A DNA stretch of 64,000 nt from Marinobacter adhaerens HP15 (GCF_000166295.1 NC_017506.1:4030001-4094000); one strand, 5' to 3'. Counted from the first letter of the stretch, positions 53,909 to 63,704 are shown. Numbers and translations: made by a program. The notes: generated by a model from the sequence alone, not told the origin.

Positions 53909-54907
53909 ATGCGAACGACCGAAAGGCTGGGACCGTCTCCGACAACGCCCAACGATGGTGAAAGGGATTCCCTGGTCGGGCTGTACTTCAGGGATGCGTC
54001 CCGGTATGAACTGCTGACAGATGAGGCCGAACGCCGCCTCTCCCGCAAACTGACACTGTGCTACCGAATTATCAGTACCGAACTGGCCCTGCCGGAGGAG
54101 ACTCCGCAGACGTTCCGGGAAGTGATTGGTAGCCTCGGAGACGCCTGTGCGTTTTCATCTCGATGTCGCCGGGCCTTTCATCTGGCGACGGCTTGTCGTC
54201 GCAAGCTGATACAGAGCAATCTGCGGCTGGCGGTGCATATTGCCCGCCGTTACGGGCAGCACGGTATCCCTATGTCTGATTTGATCCAGGACGCCAACGT
54301 CGGTCTGATCAAGGCGGTAGAGCGTTTTGATCCCACCAAGGGCTTCCGGTTCTCGACCTATGCCTACTGGTGGATAAGCGAGGAAGTCAAACGCTGCCTG
54401 CAGCGTGGGACGCGGCTGGTGCACACACCGGAAAACGTGGTGGATGAAATTCGCCAGCTGCACAAGGTGTCGCTGCGAATGCATCAGAGCCTTGGGCGGA
54501 CGCCTTCCCAATCGGAGCTTGCCCGCGAAATGGAGGCAAGCCCGTCGAGGATCGGCGAGTTAAGGGCGCTGGCGACCCGGGAGATATCAACCGATGTTCC
54601 CCTTGTTGAGGACGGGTCCGTCACCCTGGGAGACAGCCTGGACGCCGGCGACCAGATGGCGCCGGATCATCCAATGTCGGACAGGGACCGGCAGCGCACC
54701 CTGAAGTCGATGCTCAGCGAGCTGAATGATCGTGAGAAAGACATTCTGTCGCGTCGTTATGGTCTGGGACTGCCGGAACCGGAAACGCTGCAGGTGATTT
54801 CCGACGATCTTGGCATCAGCAGAGAACGGGTGCGCCAGATCGAAAAAACTGCCCTGAAAAAGCTGCAGAGTCGTTACGAATCCCCCGAAGATGCGTTTGG
54901 AGCCTGA
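53909..54907 (+). CDS. Group 2 sigma-70 factor, RpoS-like, 332 aa
   Basis: Sigma-70 core with region 2 (LIQSNLRLAVHIARRYGQHG, DLIQDANVGLIKAVERFDPT, FRFSTYAYWWISEEVKRCLQ), region 3 (PSQSELAREMEASPSRIGEL) and region 4 (LNDREKDILSRRYGL, ISRERVRQIEKTALKKLQ). It lacks the long region 1.1 of RpoD. Region 2.4 (RGTRLVHTPENVV) differs from RpoS (NQTRTIRLP), so it may read a somewhat different promoter. Located 139 bases after the ectoine cluster. It may be an accessory stress sigma. Confidence 0.88.
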   Translation: MRTTERLGPSPTTPNDGERDSLVGLYFRDASRYELLTDEAERRLSRKLTLCYRIISTELALPEETPQTFREVIGSLGDACAFSSRCRRAFHLATACRRKLIQSNLRLAVHIARRYGQHGIPMSDLIQDANVGLIKAVERFDPTKGFRFSTYAYWWISEEVKRCLQRGTRLVHTPENVVDEIRQLHKVSLRMHQSLGRTPSQSELAREMEASPSRIGELRALATREISTDVPLVEDGSVTLGDSLDAGDQMAPDHPMSDRDRQRTLKSMLSELNDREKDILSRRYGLGLPEPETLQVISDDLGISRERVRQIEKTALKKLQSRYESPEDAFGA

Positions 54908-54922
54908 CATACGTCAGGCTCC
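54899..54922 (+). terminator. Hairpin at the sigma-factor stop codon
   Basis: Perfect 10-bp stem GGAGCCTGAC / GTCAGGCTCC with loop ATAC, spanning the TGA. The following T-run is poor (GGCATTCCCCTT), so termination strength is uncertain. Confidence 0.55.
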
Positions 54923-54940
54923 GGCATTCCCCTTCAGAAT

Positions 54941-55399
54941 TCAGTGAGCAGTGTGCAGCAGGAGAAACCAGGCTGCCGCTGTAAGCTGACAGACCAGTAC
55001 CACCGAGGTGAGGACCAGTCTCAGACGAAGATACCAGGCTGGCCAATAGACCTTCATCCAGCGGGCGTCCACCAGATAGAGGGCGAGATAGGCACTCGTA
55101 TACAAAACAATCTGGCCACTGACAGGAAGCAGTAGCCCTACCCCCGCAGCCACAAAAAAGACCTGGCTGAGTAACATGGTCATCAGTGGCGACAACGGGT
55201 AGCAGCAGTTGTCCAGCTGCATGGCAATGGGCCAATAAACGCCAGCCATAAACGCCAGAATGCCTGCGCTGTACAGATAGAAGTAGCCGAGAAGCGCCAC
55301 ACTGTATTGCGGCATGAAAAACAGCCCCGCCAGGAGGCCGATAAACGGGATCAATCCGGCGATGCCAACAAGGATGGCAAGTCTCGCTACAGCAATCAC
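54941..55399 (-). CDS. DUF3429-family membrane protein, 152 aa
   Basis: Five hydrophobic segments and the DUF3429 pattern (AILVGIAGLIPFIGL, YSAGILAFMAGVYWPIA, LYLVDARWMKVYWPAWYL). These proteins are conserved, unstudied inner-membrane proteins related to mitochondrial TMEM69. The ATG at 55399 overlaps the preceding gene stop (ATGA), so it is coupled to the 108-aa protein. No mechanism is known. Confidence 0.8.
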   Translation of the reverse strand: MIAVARLAILVGIAGLIPFIGLLAGLFFMPQYSVALLGYFYLYSAGILAFMAGVYWPIAMQLDNCCYPLSPLMTMLLSQVFFVAAGVGLLLPVSGQIVLYTSAYLALYLVDARWMKVYWPAWYLRLRLVLTSVVLVCQLTAAAWFLLLHTAH

Positions 55400-55722
55400 G
55401 TTTTCTGCCTCTGCACCCGGATTCGCATCGGTTCAACGTCGGTCGGTTCCATTCCCACCATTTCGTGGTAAGCGGAGGGGTGGACCACCTGGGTCTCCCG
55501 AATGTCGAACGAGGCCAGGGTGTCCTGGATCTGCCAGGCACCCCGGAAAAGGCTGGTGGTTCCGTTCTTTTCCGAGAGGAGCAGGGTCTGATTGTCCATA
55601 CTCAGGCGGGCCATGTAGTGCTGGCCCTCAAGCGAGAGGATCTCAAGCAGGTCGATAACCGGACTCTGCAGGCTTCTGAGTTGGTCAAGAGTGATTCGCA
55701 CAGTAAAGCTCCGCGGTTTCAA
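55396..55722 (-). CDS. Small conserved protein, DUF6482-like, 108 aa
   Basis: Soluble beta-rich protein (MKPRSFTVRITLDQLRSL; LLLSEKNGTTSLFRGAWQIQ). It resembles conserved small proteins of marine gammaproteobacteria, possibly DUF6482; this assignment is from memory and weak. It overlaps the DUF3429 gene by 4 bases, so they are co-translated. Not functionally recognised. Confidence 0.6.
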   Translation of the reverse strand: MKPRSFTVRITLDQLRSLQSPVIDLLEILSLEGQHYMARLSMDNQTLLLSEKNGTTSLFRGAWQIQDTLASFDIRETQVVHPSAYHEMVGMEPTDVEPMRIRVQRQKT

Positions 55723-55758
55723 ACACTCCAGAACTTACGACCCCTCAGCCTATTGAGA

Positions 55759-56340
55759 TCATTGGCTTAGTAAATAGCATTCCCGGTGTTGTGGGCACTG
55801 AACCAGATGATCGTTCACCATGCCGGTCGCCTGCATGAAGGCGTACACAATGGTTGGGCCGACAAAGGTGAAACCGGATCGCTTCAGAGCTTTCGACATG
55901 GCCTCGGATTCTGCGGTTGTGGTCGGTACTTCGGAGAAGGCGCGCCAATGGTTCTGGATCGGTTTATCGCCAACAAAAGACCAGAGGAAATCACTGAAAC
56001 CGATACCTTGTTCCCGCAGATCCAGATAGCCCCGCGCATTCTTGATGATCGACCTGACCTTTAGCCGGTTGCGGATGATGCCCGGGTCTGACAGCAGTTC
56101 CTCGACCTTCGCTTCATCGTAACGGACGATCTTTTCCGGATTGAAGTCATCGTAAGCGGCTCGGTAATTGTGCTGTTTTCGCAAGATGGTGATCCAGCTC
56201 AGGCCGGCCTGTTGGCCGTCCAGGCAGAGTTTTTCGAAAAGGGCGAGATCGTCGTACTCCGGGCGGCCCCAGACGGTGTCGTGATAGTGCACGTAAAGCG
56301 GGTCATCCCCGCACCAGGGGCAGCGTTCAGCGTTCTCCAT
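55759..56340 (-). CDS. tag: DNA-3-methyladenine glycosylase I (Tag)
   Basis: Removes 3-methyladenine from DNA in base-excision repair. The zinc-binding pattern is seen: MENAERCPWCGDDPLYVHYH with the N-terminal Cys, and NDHLVQCPQH at the C-terminus for the remaining His/Cys. The helix-hairpin-helix region (FEKLCLDGQQAGLSWITILR) holds the catalytic Glu. 193 aa. It is the third gene of a minus-strand run with pdxH and the PPTase, 33 bases after the latter. Confidence 0.93.
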   Translation of the reverse strand: MENAERCPWCGDDPLYVHYHDTVWGRPEYDDLALFEKLCLDGQQAGLSWITILRKQHNYRAAYDDFNPEKIVRYDEAKVEELLSDPGIIRNRLKVRSIIKNARGYLDLREQGIGFSDFLWSFVGDKPIQNHWRAFSEVPTTTAESEAMSKALKRSGFTFVGPTIVYAFMQATGMVNDHLVQCPQHRECYLLSQ

Positions 56341-56373
56341 ACAATAGCCTGTGTCATTTGTGTCTGGTTCGGG

Positions 56374-57132
56374 TTACGGGCTTTTTCGACGAATCGTGCG
56401 TTGGAACAGTGGCTCCCAGTAGGCCTCCATCGGCTCGGTATCCACCAGGGCGAAGTCCCGTGGCGGCGGCTCAAGTAGGGTGATTTCCGGCCATAGGGGT
56501 CGGCTTCCACGGTACACCACGGTCAACAGATAGCCTTCAATATAGCAACAGGCCGCCTGCCAGTCCTGCTCGGGCTGGTCGCCGTAGATCTCGAAATTTT
56601 TCCGCACCTCAAGCGTTTGCAGGTTGCCGGCAATGCCCCTGCCCGTGGCTTTCAGCCATGCTTCCTTCAGGGTCCAGACCTTGAGGAAAGTGTTGGAGTC
56701 GTCTTCGCGGAACAGCCACTCCTGCTCGACGGGGGAGAACCAGCGTTTTACCACTTTCTGCCATTGAGCATGGCGCTGGCAGGGTTCAAGATCCAGTCCA
56801 ATGGGCGAGCCTGATAGAGTGGCGCAGGCAGACAGGCCCTGGCTGTGGCTGAGGGACAGTCGCCAGCCCTCGGGCGTGCCCGACGCGTTGGGGCGCCCGG
56901 ATACCGGGCAGCAGAGGTCCGGTGCCACCTGCGCTGACTTGCCGATGGCCTGACGAATCAGCCAGCGGCTGGAAAGGTATTCTCGTTCCCGGGGACCGCT
57001 GAACTTGCTCGCTGTCTGGCGTTCGTAGTCAGTCAGCCAATGCGGGTGCGCAATTTCAGGCCCGTCGGTCTGGTGACACAGCCAGACCGACGGCCGGGAT
57101 TCAGGGTTGAAGTCGCTGGATGAGCCAGCCAT
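56374..57132 (-). CDS. 4'-phosphopantetheinyl transferase (Sfp/EntD type), 252 aa
   Basis: Attaches phosphopantetheine to carrier proteins. Magnesium-binding motif [11 protein letters not shown] near residue 115 and the second motif [14 protein letters not shown] near residue 155 match Sfp-type PPTases (GxDxE; WxxKEA). No polyketide or NRPS genes are in the window, so it may serve fatty-acid or lysine-type carriers elsewhere. Its start overlaps the pdxH end by 32 bases. Confidence 0.87.
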   Translation of the reverse strand: MAGSSSDFNPESRPSVWLCHQTDGPEIAHPHWLTDYERQTASKFSGPREREYLSSRWLIRQAIGKSAQVAPDLCCPVSGRPNASGTPEGWRLSLSHSQGLSACATLSGSPIGLDLEPCQRHAQWQKVVKRWFSPVEQEWLFREDDSNTFLKVWTLKEAWLKATGRGIAGNLQTLEVRKNFEIYGDQPEQDWQAACCYIEGYLLTVVYRGSRPLWPEITLLEPPPRDFALVDTEPMEAYWEPLFQRTIRRKSP

Positions 57133-57736
57133 CGCCTTTCCTCACATATTCAAAACGGTCGTGAAGCCGGCTGGGCCTGCCCTGCCAGAATTCGATACGC
57201 TCCGGCACGATGCGATAGCCGCCCCAGAAGCTGGGAAGAGGCACTTCGCCCTCGCTGAATTTCCGCTTGATTTCGGCAACCTTCTGTTCGAGCAGGCCCC
57301 TGGACGTAATGGCCTTGCTCTGTTCGGAAACCCAGGCGCCGATCTGGCTGCCCCTGGGGCGCGATGCGAAGTAGCGCAGGGATTCGGCCTTGCTGACTTT
57401 CTCAACGGCACCCTGGATCCTTACCTGTCGGTTCAGTCCGATCCAGGGGAACAAAAGCGCCGCCTGCGGATTTTCCTCCATCTCCTTCGCTTTGCGACTG
57501 CCGTAGTTGGTGTAGAACACAAAGCCATGGTCGTCGAAGTACTTCAGCAATACCGTGCGGAGGTCTGGCATGCCGTCCTGCCCCGTGGTCGCCAGCGACA
57601 TGGCGTTGGGTTCCAGAATGCCTGCTTCCCGGGCATCCTCAAACCAGTTCTGGAACTGCTGCACTGGGTTGTTGTCCAGTGCATCGCGATCCAGCCCCTC
57701 GCTCTCGAAATCACGACGCATATCGCCGATGTCCAT
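57101..57736 (-). CDS. pdxH: Pyridoxamine/pyridoxine 5'-phosphate oxidase PdxH
   Basis: FMN enzyme making pyridoxal 5'-phosphate from the PNP or PMP forms. Family blocks: [65 protein letters not shown], and the closing [18 protein letters not shown]. 211 aa when started at ATG 57736, which has GAGGACAGG before it; an open extension to 57811 is not needed. First gene of the pdxH-PPTase-tag run. Confidence 0.94.
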   Translation of the reverse strand: MDIGDMRRDFESEGLDRDALDNNPVQQFQNWFEDAREAGILEPNAMSLATTGQDGMPDLRTVLLKYFDDHGFVFYTNYGSRKAKEMEENPQAALLFPWIGLNRQVRIQGAVEKVSKAESLRYFASRPRGSQIGAWVSEQSKAITSRGLLEQKVAEIKRKFSEGEVPLPSFWGGYRIVPERIEFWQGRPSRLHDRFEYVRKGDGWLIQRLQP

Positions 57737-57970
57737 AACCTGTCCTCTTGCCTGCGCGTAAAACGACCCGGGAGAAATACGAGCCAGAAGCATATCGGGT
57801 TCAGGGTTCACTGTCAGCGCTGCTTATGTCTGAAACGGTTACATAAACCCAACAATAAAGTGAGACCTGTATCACAGCTGGCCCGTATCTACTTCGACGC
57901 TGATGCGGGTCTGGTTTGGGCAAACTGCCTGGCTGGCCCGCGCGCACACACAAAACAAAGGTTTGCACAA

Positions 57971-59257
57971 ATGATGTCCGAATATGATCTGCCCCTGGTT
58001 GTCGCCTCCTTTCTGGTTGCTGTATTGGCAGCTTATGCGGCTCTGTTTTTTGGTGCCAGACTCGTTAATGCGGAGTCTGGCGAACGTCGGAAATGGCTAC
58101 TGGCCGGCGCCTTGCTGATGGGTACCGGAGTCTGGACGATGCATTTTGTCGGAATGCGGGCTATGCCGATGGGTGTTCCCATGTCGTTTGATGTGATGAT
58201 GACGTTGGTTTCCTGGCTCGCAGCCGTGTTCGCTTCCGGTGTTGCTCTGCACATCATCGGGCGCAAACAATTGGGAGTCCCTCTGTTCGTCAGTGCGACC
58301 CTGTCCATGGCCAGCGGTATCGTAGTGATGCATTACCTGGGTATGTATGCCATGCGCATGTCAGCGCCGCCGACGTTTAACACCGTATTTTTGCTGATTT
58401 CGATCGCGATTGCCGTTGTGGCTTCGGGAGCTGCGCTTGCCCTCTGCCGGAAACTGCAGGGCATGGACGGATCCGGCACCCTGGCGGTCCAGTTCGTGGC
58501 CGCCCTGGTGATGGCCGCTGCAATCTGTGGAATGCATTACACGGGCATGATGGCGATGACCTTTCCGGAGGGCGCCGTGCCTGCAGCTGACAACGGCCTG
58601 CGGGGGAACTGGATGGGAATACCCCTGGCCGTCTTCTGCATTGCGATGCTGGCCGTGGCCCTGGTTGTGACCGTCCTGGATGTAAAACATCAGCGGGCAC
58701 TAGAGGAATTCAAGGCGGAAGAGGATAAACGGGTGGCAGAGCTTGCCTTTACCGATGCCGTTACCGGCCTGCCCAACCGGTCAGCGCTGGAACAACGCCT
58801 GCTGGATATCCTTGCCCGGGACAACGACCGCGGCAACCCGTTTGCCCTGATTTACCTCGACATTGCCAACTTCCGTGAACTGGCCACCGGAATGGGTGAT
58901 GAGTCGTTGAACGCGGTCGTCAGGGAAATCAGCGAGGCATTGCGTGATCAGATGTCGGACCAGGTGTTTCTCGCCCGATACTCGGCCAGCGCCTTCTTTG
59001 CCCTGGTGCCAGATCATGAAGATAGCCAGCATGCCTTCATGTACAAGCGGTTGCGGCAGATTGATCAGCGTATCGGCACGCCTTCAATGCCGGTTACCTG
59101 GCGCGCCGGCCAGGCGGCCTATCCGAAAACCGGCAATTCGACCCGCAAGCTGGTGCGGGCTGCCATGGTACCCAGAGACCTCAATGAGATCGGCGAATTT
59201 GCGAACATGGCCGCCGACCCGGAGTTAGTGATGCCGGGTCATAACCGTCACAGCTGA
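57971..59257 (+). CDS. MHYT-domain protein with a degenerate GGDEF domain, 428 aa
   Basis: Seven-helix MHYT membrane sensor with three motif copies (WTMHFVGMRAM, VVMHYLGMYAM, CGMHYTGMMAM), proposed to bind a metal such as copper and sense gas. A GGDEF-like cytoplasmic domain follows (FTDAVTGLPNRSALEQRL), but the active loop reads RYSASAFFAL in place of GG[D/E]EF, so diguanylate cyclase activity is probably lost. No EAL domain follows. The ATG at 57971 is just before the first helix; a long extension to 57107 is a shadow of pdxH. Divergent from pdxH. Confidence 0.87.
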   Translation: MMSEYDLPLVVASFLVAVLAAYAALFFGARLVNAESGERRKWLLAGALLMGTGVWTMHFVGMRAMPMGVPMSFDVMMTLVSWLAAVFASGVALHIIGRKQLGVPLFVSATLSMASGIVVMHYLGMYAMRMSAPPTFNTVFLLISIAIAVVASGAALALCRKLQGMDGSGTLAVQFVAALVMAAAICGMHYTGMMAMTFPEGAVPAADNGLRGNWMGIPLAVFCIAMLAVALVVTVLDVKHQRALEEFKAEEDKRVAELAFTDAVTGLPNRSALEQRLLDILARDNDRGNPFALIYLDIANFRELATGMGDESLNAVVREISEALRDQMSDQVFLARYSASAFFALVPDHEDSQHAFMYKRLRQIDQRIGTPSMPVTWRAGQAAYPKTGNSTRKLVRAAMVPRDLNEIGEFANMAADPELVMPGHNRHS

Positions 59258-59342
59258 CAAACCGCCTCTGGGCCGACTATCCTTGTGAACAGGCAGGTGG
59301 GCAATATTGCCCCGGGAATCCGCCGTTTAGAAGGAGATGTCC

Positions 59343-62162
59343 GTGGCCCAGAGCCGTAAACGCAGTCATATGCCCAGGAATCTGTTGATCGGATTCCTGG
59401 TGCTTCTCATGATCTATGCCCTGGCCGGTTTCCTGCTACTTCCCTGGTGGCTGGAGCGTCTGGTACCCGAGCAGCTGGACCAGCGTATGGGCTGGCAGGC
59501 AGAAATCACTGATATCCGAACCAACCCGTTCACCCTTCGAGTCGAGGCGCTGGGTCTGTCGGCAAAAGATCCCCAGGGTGAGCAGGTGGTTGCCTTTGAC
59601 CGGCTAATGTTGGACATGAACTTTTTCCAGCTGGTTCGGGGTATTGCCGGGTTTGAAGCCATCCAGCTGGATGAGCCCTATGTTCGGGTGGATCTGCTGG
59701 AGGACTACAGCGTCAATTTTGCGAGAGACTGGCAGGCGGCCAACCCGGGACCTGCAGAGCCAGCGCCTGAAGCGTCGCAATCGGATGACGCGGCGGCGCC
59801 ACCACGGCTGTACTTCGGGAAAATTGAACTCAACGGCGGCGAAATGTTGTTCCGGGATTTTACCCAGGCCGACATGGCCGAGTTCCGGATTACCCCGATG
59901 GATCTTACCCTGAGTGATCTGGCCACCTGGCGTCGCGAGGGGCAGGACAGCGATTACTCCCTGCTGGCGGCGCTGGGCAGTCAGACCATCGAGTGGCAGG
60001 GTGATCTGAGCGTCGCCCCGTTCTACTCGAACGGCACGCTCAAGGTGTCATCGGTGGGCTATGAAACCCTGGCTCATTTCCTGGCTCCTTTCTTTCCCTA
60101 TGATCTGCGTGGTGGCAGCGTCACCCTGAGCTCCGACTATGAAATCCAGGCCGGCGACGGCTTTTTCCTGGAGACGACCAACGGTCAGCTGCAACTCGAG
60201 AATTTCGCCGTCGCGCTGGATGAACAGAGTGAGCAGGCGAGATTGACCAACGCTGAGGTTTCTGTGGATGCTGTCGGGTTCGACTTGAATGGCCGCGAAA
60301 TCCGTATCGGTCAGGTCTCTCTGGACAAGCTCGATGTGGCCGTGGCCAGGAGCGCAAACGGAGAGATTGACTGGTTGGCGCCGCTGGCCACCAACAACGG
60401 TGAGACGGAGGGCGGCGGCGAAGCGTCCACCGGCGGCCAGCCATTCCGCTGGTCAGTGGCGGGCGTCGCGCTCTCCGGTGGGCGTATTCTCTGGCAGGAT
60501 AGTCAACCGGCGACAGCGACTGAAATTGCCGTAGAGCAGCTTTCCGCATCCATCGGCCAACTGAGCCATCAACTTGAAGAACCGGTGTCTTACGAGATAA
60601 CCGGAAGCCTGGCCAGTGGCGGCCAACTGTCACTAAACGGCCAGGTGACACCTGCACCGTTTACCCTGGAAGCCGCCATCTCCGGAAACGGCATCGCTCT
60701 CGCCGCCTTTGAGCCCTACGTTCAGGAAGGCGCCAATCTTGCCATTACCAGCGGCACGCTGGGCGTTGACGGCAACCTTGATCTGGATGGGCAGCAGGAG
60801 CCTCTCACGGGCACCTTCAGCGGCACCGCGGAAGTGGCCGGTCTGGATCTGAAGCTGCCCGACAGTTCCGGTTCGCTGGTTTCCTGGCAAACCCTGCGCC
60901 TGGCACCTATTGAATACAACGTGTATCCGGCACGCCTGGAAATAGGAACGGTGACCCTGGCCCAGCCTGTCATCAACGTTGTCCGCAATACCGACAATAT
61001 CCACAACGTCGAGCGGATCGCCAAAGCGCCAGCGGCCGGTGGTCAGCAGGAGGCGACCGCAGATGCTCAGCAGGGGGAGGATTCCGAGCCGGGGTTCATT
61101 TTCCGTATTGGCCAGCTGATGCTGGAAAATGGCGAACTGGCGTATACCGACCGCACGTTGGAACCGGCGTTTACCACCTCGTTTGATGAGCTGAACGGCA
61201 GCGTAACAGGCCTCAGCAACATTTCCCCCCAACAGGGCAAGGTCTCTATCCGTGGCCGGGTCGGCGGCGTGGCGGACCTGGACTTTGAAGGCACCATTGG
61301 CACCCTTGGTACCGAGGATGTCAGCGATCTGAAACTGAATATGCAGGAATTGTCCCTGCCTGCGCTTTCGCCTTACTTTGGTCGATACCTGGGTTATGGC
61401 GTGGACAGTGGCAAGCTGAACCTGAATCTTGATTATGAAATTGCCGGATCCAGGATCGATGCGTCCAATCTGGTGGTTATGGATCGTCTCGAGCTGGGTT
61501 CGGCCATCGCCAGTGATCAGGCCGTTAATGCGCCGGTAAAACTCGGCCTCGCGCTGCTTCGGGACAGTAAGGGAGTGATTGAAGTCGACTTGCCCATCAG
61601 CGGGGACCTGTCTGACCCGGACTTCAGCGTCGGCAAAGTTGTGATGCGGGCGTTCGTGAACCTTCTGGCCAAGGCAGCGGCCTCACCGTTCAGTATGCTC
61701 GGCTCGATTGCCGAACTCGCCGGCCTGAGCGGAGAGGAGCTCGGGAAGGTGAGGTTTATCCCCGGCAGTATCCAACTGGCCGAAGGCGAGGCTGAAAAGC
61801 TGGCGGCGCTGGCAGACGCGATGCTGGAGCGCCCGGACCTGCTGCTGAATATTCGGGGTAATGTTCAGCCTCAGGCCGATGGCCTTGCCCTGCTTCGGGA
61901 AGACCTGACAGTGGGTGGTCAGAGGGATGTGTCCGAGGAGGAATGGCAAGCTGCCCGGGAGGCGTATCTTGCCGGTGAGCGTTCACTCGCTCCGGAGGCG
62001 TTGAGCAATCTGGCGTCCTCGAGAGGCGTGACCCTGCGTAATGTTCTTCAGCAGACCCACGGTGTGCCGGCTGATCAGTTGTTTCTGCTGGATCCGGCAC
62101 GTAATGCGGACGTGGGCAGCGAAGGAAACGTTATCGTCGCCTTCAACCTGGACGTTCGTTGA
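59343..62162 (+). CDS. DUF748 (AsmA-like) large protein, 939 aa
   Basis: One N-terminal transmembrane anchor (NLLIGFLVLLMIYALAGFLLL) followed by a very long beta-rich periplasmic chain with repeated AsmA/DUF748 units (VEALGLSAKDPQGEQVVAFD; SALPLSG-type VDLPISGDLSDPDFS), and a C-terminal OmpA-like segment (GSIQLAEGEAEKLAALADAM). AsmA-type proteins bridge periplasm and carry lipids to the outer membrane. GTG 59343 is preferred: AAGGAG lies 6 bases before it, while ATG 59337 abuts the site. It ends 2 bases before a convergent gene. Confidence 0.82.
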   Translation: MAQSRKRSHMPRNLLIGFLVLLMIYALAGFLLLPWWLERLVPEQLDQRMGWQAEITDIRTNPFTLRVEALGLSAKDPQGEQVVAFDRLMLDMNFFQLVRGIAGFEAIQLDEPYVRVDLLEDYSVNFARDWQAANPGPAEPAPEASQSDDAAAPPRLYFGKIELNGGEMLFRDFTQADMAEFRITPMDLTLSDLATWRREGQDSDYSLLAALGSQTIEWQGDLSVAPFYSNGTLKVSSVGYETLAHFLAPFFPYDLRGGSVTLSSDYEIQAGDGFFLETTNGQLQLENFAVALDEQSEQARLTNAEVSVDAVGFDLNGREIRIGQVSLDKLDVAVARSANGEIDWLAPLATNNGETEGGGEASTGGQPFRWSVAGVALSGGRILWQDSQPATATEIAVEQLSASIGQLSHQLEEPVSYEITGSLASGGQLSLNGQVTPAPFTLEAAISGNGIALAAFEPYVQEGANLAITSGTLGVDGNLDLDGQQEPLTGTFSGTAEVAGLDLKLPDSSGSLVSWQTLRLAPIEYNVYPARLEIGTVTLAQPVINVVRNTDNIHNVERIAKAPAAGGQQEATADAQQGEDSEPGFIFRIGQLMLENGELAYTDRTLEPAFTTSFDELNGSVTGLSNISPQQGKVSIRGRVGGVADLDFEGTIGTLGTEDVSDLKLNMQELSLPALSPYFGRYLGYGVDSGKLNLNLDYEIAGSRIDASNLVVMDRLELGSAIASDQAVNAPVKLGLALLRDSKGVIEVDLPISGDLSDPDFSVGKVVMRAFVNLLAKAAASPFSMLGSIAELAGLSGEELGKVRFIPGSIQLAEGEAEKLAALADAMLERPDLLLNIRGNVQPQADGLALLREDLTVGGQRDVSEEEWQAAREAYLAGERSLAPEALSNLASSRGVTLRNVLQQTHGVPADQLFLLDPARNADVGSEGNVIVAFNLDVR

Positions 62163-62164
62163 AC

Positions 62165-62989
62165 TCAGGGGGCCTCGAAACCGGTCAGAAAACCGGCTGG
62201 CAACTGGAGGCCCCAGTTTTCAACGAGGTGGCGGTAGCGGCCGTTGTCGACCAGTGGCGCCAGAAGCCGCAGCATCTCGTCGGCGCTTGCAGTGCCGCCT
62301 TTGCGGGCGATGATGCTGAGCTGGTAGCGCTGGTCCGGCTTCTTTGATACCAGCAATTCGTCCCAGTCTTCAGGATGCCTGGTCAGATGCCGCTGGAGGT
62401 AGGAATGGCTGACAATGGCGACTTCGGCAACGGACGGCCGGTCTGCCTTGATCAGTTTGATGTTGCGGCTGTGGCTGTCGGAGAACTCGATGTTGAATTT
62501 CTGCTCCAGCACGGAGTTGTCGGTTTCGTAACCGGTAAAACCATAGTGATAGCCTGAAATGGCGACAATCGACCGCTGTTCCAGATCGTCAAAGAACGAG
62601 TCGTCGCGGCCTGGTTTTTTGAGAGCGACGTACAGCTCCTCATCTGCCAGGATCGGTCGCGATATGTCGACGTTTCTTTTGGTCCAGCCCCAGCCGGGGC
62701 TTTCAAAGAAGATAACGTCGTACAGGCCGGCCTCGAAATCCAGGTAGCGACGCTTGGGCGAGGTATGAAAGACCCGGAAAGATACCGTTGGGTTGGCTTG
62801 CTCAAGTTCTTGCAGCAGGTCCCCGAGCAGCCCGGTGGGTTCCCCATTGTCGTCAACACTGGCAATCGGAGGGAAGTGGTAAACGCCCACGGTGATTTCG
62901 GTTTCATTGGCAAAAACCGGCGCCGCTGCCAGCATGATTGCGGCAGAAAACATGGCCAGTAGTGTCCAAATCGGTGCCTTTGTGAGCAC
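62165..62989 (-). CDS. Periplasmic solute-binding protein, family 3, 274 aa
   Basis: Signal peptide (SAAIMLAAAPVFANE), then a bacterial extracellular solute-binding domain: ITVGVYHFPPIASVDDNG and GLLGDLLQELEQAN. Such proteins deliver amino acids to ABC importers or act as sensor inputs. No permease or ATPase is adjacent, so it may be an orphan receptor. The start is GTG 62989 with GGGGAG 5 bases upstream. Confidence 0.78.
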   Translation of the reverse strand: MLTKAPIWTLLAMFSAAIMLAAAPVFANETEITVGVYHFPPIASVDDNGEPTGLLGDLLQELEQANPTVSFRVFHTSPKRRYLDFEAGLYDVIFFESPGWGWTKRNVDISRPILADEELYVALKKPGRDDSFFDDLEQRSIVAISGYHYGFTGYETDNSVLEQKFNIEFSDSHSRNIKLIKADRPSVAEVAIVSHSYLQRHLTRHPEDWDELLVSKKPDQRYQLSIIARKGGTASADEMLRLLAPLVDNGRYRHLVENWGLQLPAGFLTGFEAP

Positions 62990-63096
62990 GGTGCTCCCCG
63001 GTTGTGTAACAATTGAATACGCATTCAGAATAGCACGGGGATTTTGTGCTCCTGAAGCAAAAAATTATTAACTTATGCAAAATGGATCTGTAAGTG

Positions 63097-63690
63097 ATGG
63101 GTAACGGTGTCAGCCATTTTTTTGCCTACGTCTCCCGCCTGCGCTGGATCAAGCGCTGGGGGCTGATGCGCAATGCCATTGAGGAAAACGTGGCCACCCA
63201 CTCTTGGGAGGTGGCGACCCTCGCCCATGCGCTTGCCATCATCCGTAACCGGCATTTTGGCGGCCGGGTGAACGCCGATCGTATTGCCGCAGCAGCGCTT
63301 TATCATGACGCAACAGAGGTGATCACCGGCGATATGCCGACACCGGTGAAATACCATTCAAAGGTGATGCGAGAGGCCTTCGGAGATATTGAACACAAGG
63401 CGGAGGCCGAATTGCTGGCACTGCTGCCGGAGGATCTGCGGGAGGATTTTTCACCCTACGTTCGGGAATCGCAGCTACCGGCAGAAGACAAGGAACTCAT
63501 CAAAGCCGCCGACAGGTTGTCGGCGTGGCTGAAGTGCCAGGCGGAGATCCGCGCCGGCAACAAGGAATTCGAGCCCGCCGCCCGACAGATCCGCAAGCGG
63601 TTGGACGAGGACGGGTTGCCAGAGGTTGCTTATTTTCTGAAGGTGTTTGCCCCCAGTTACGAGCAACCCCTGGATAATCTGCTGGGTTGA
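63097..63690 (+). CDS. yfbR: 5'-deoxynucleotidase YfbR
   Basis: HD-domain phosphohydrolase removing phosphate from deoxynucleoside 5'-monophosphates. The HD metal ligands are visible: ATHSWEVATLAHAL (H), ALYHDATEVITGDMPTPVKY (HD) and a later AADRLSAW (D). About 197 aa as in E. coli YfbR. The start could be GTG 63094 or ATG 63097; the ATG is used. It converges with the partial slipin gene. Confidence 0.92.
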   Translation: MGNGVSHFFAYVSRLRWIKRWGLMRNAIEENVATHSWEVATLAHALAIIRNRHFGGRVNADRIAAAALYHDATEVITGDMPTPVKYHSKVMREAFGDIEHKAEAELLALLPEDLREDFSPYVRESQLPAEDKELIKAADRLSAWLKCQAEIRAGNKEFEPAARQIRKRLDEDGLPEVAYFLKVFAPSYEQPLDNLLG

Positions 63691-63704
63691 GAGGCCCTCA
63701 GGCT

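Noticed and set aside
57107-57970. Extension of the MHYT protein back through pdxH
   Set aside because: Antisense to pdxH, with no membrane or domain features; the first MHYT helix starts right after ATG 57971.
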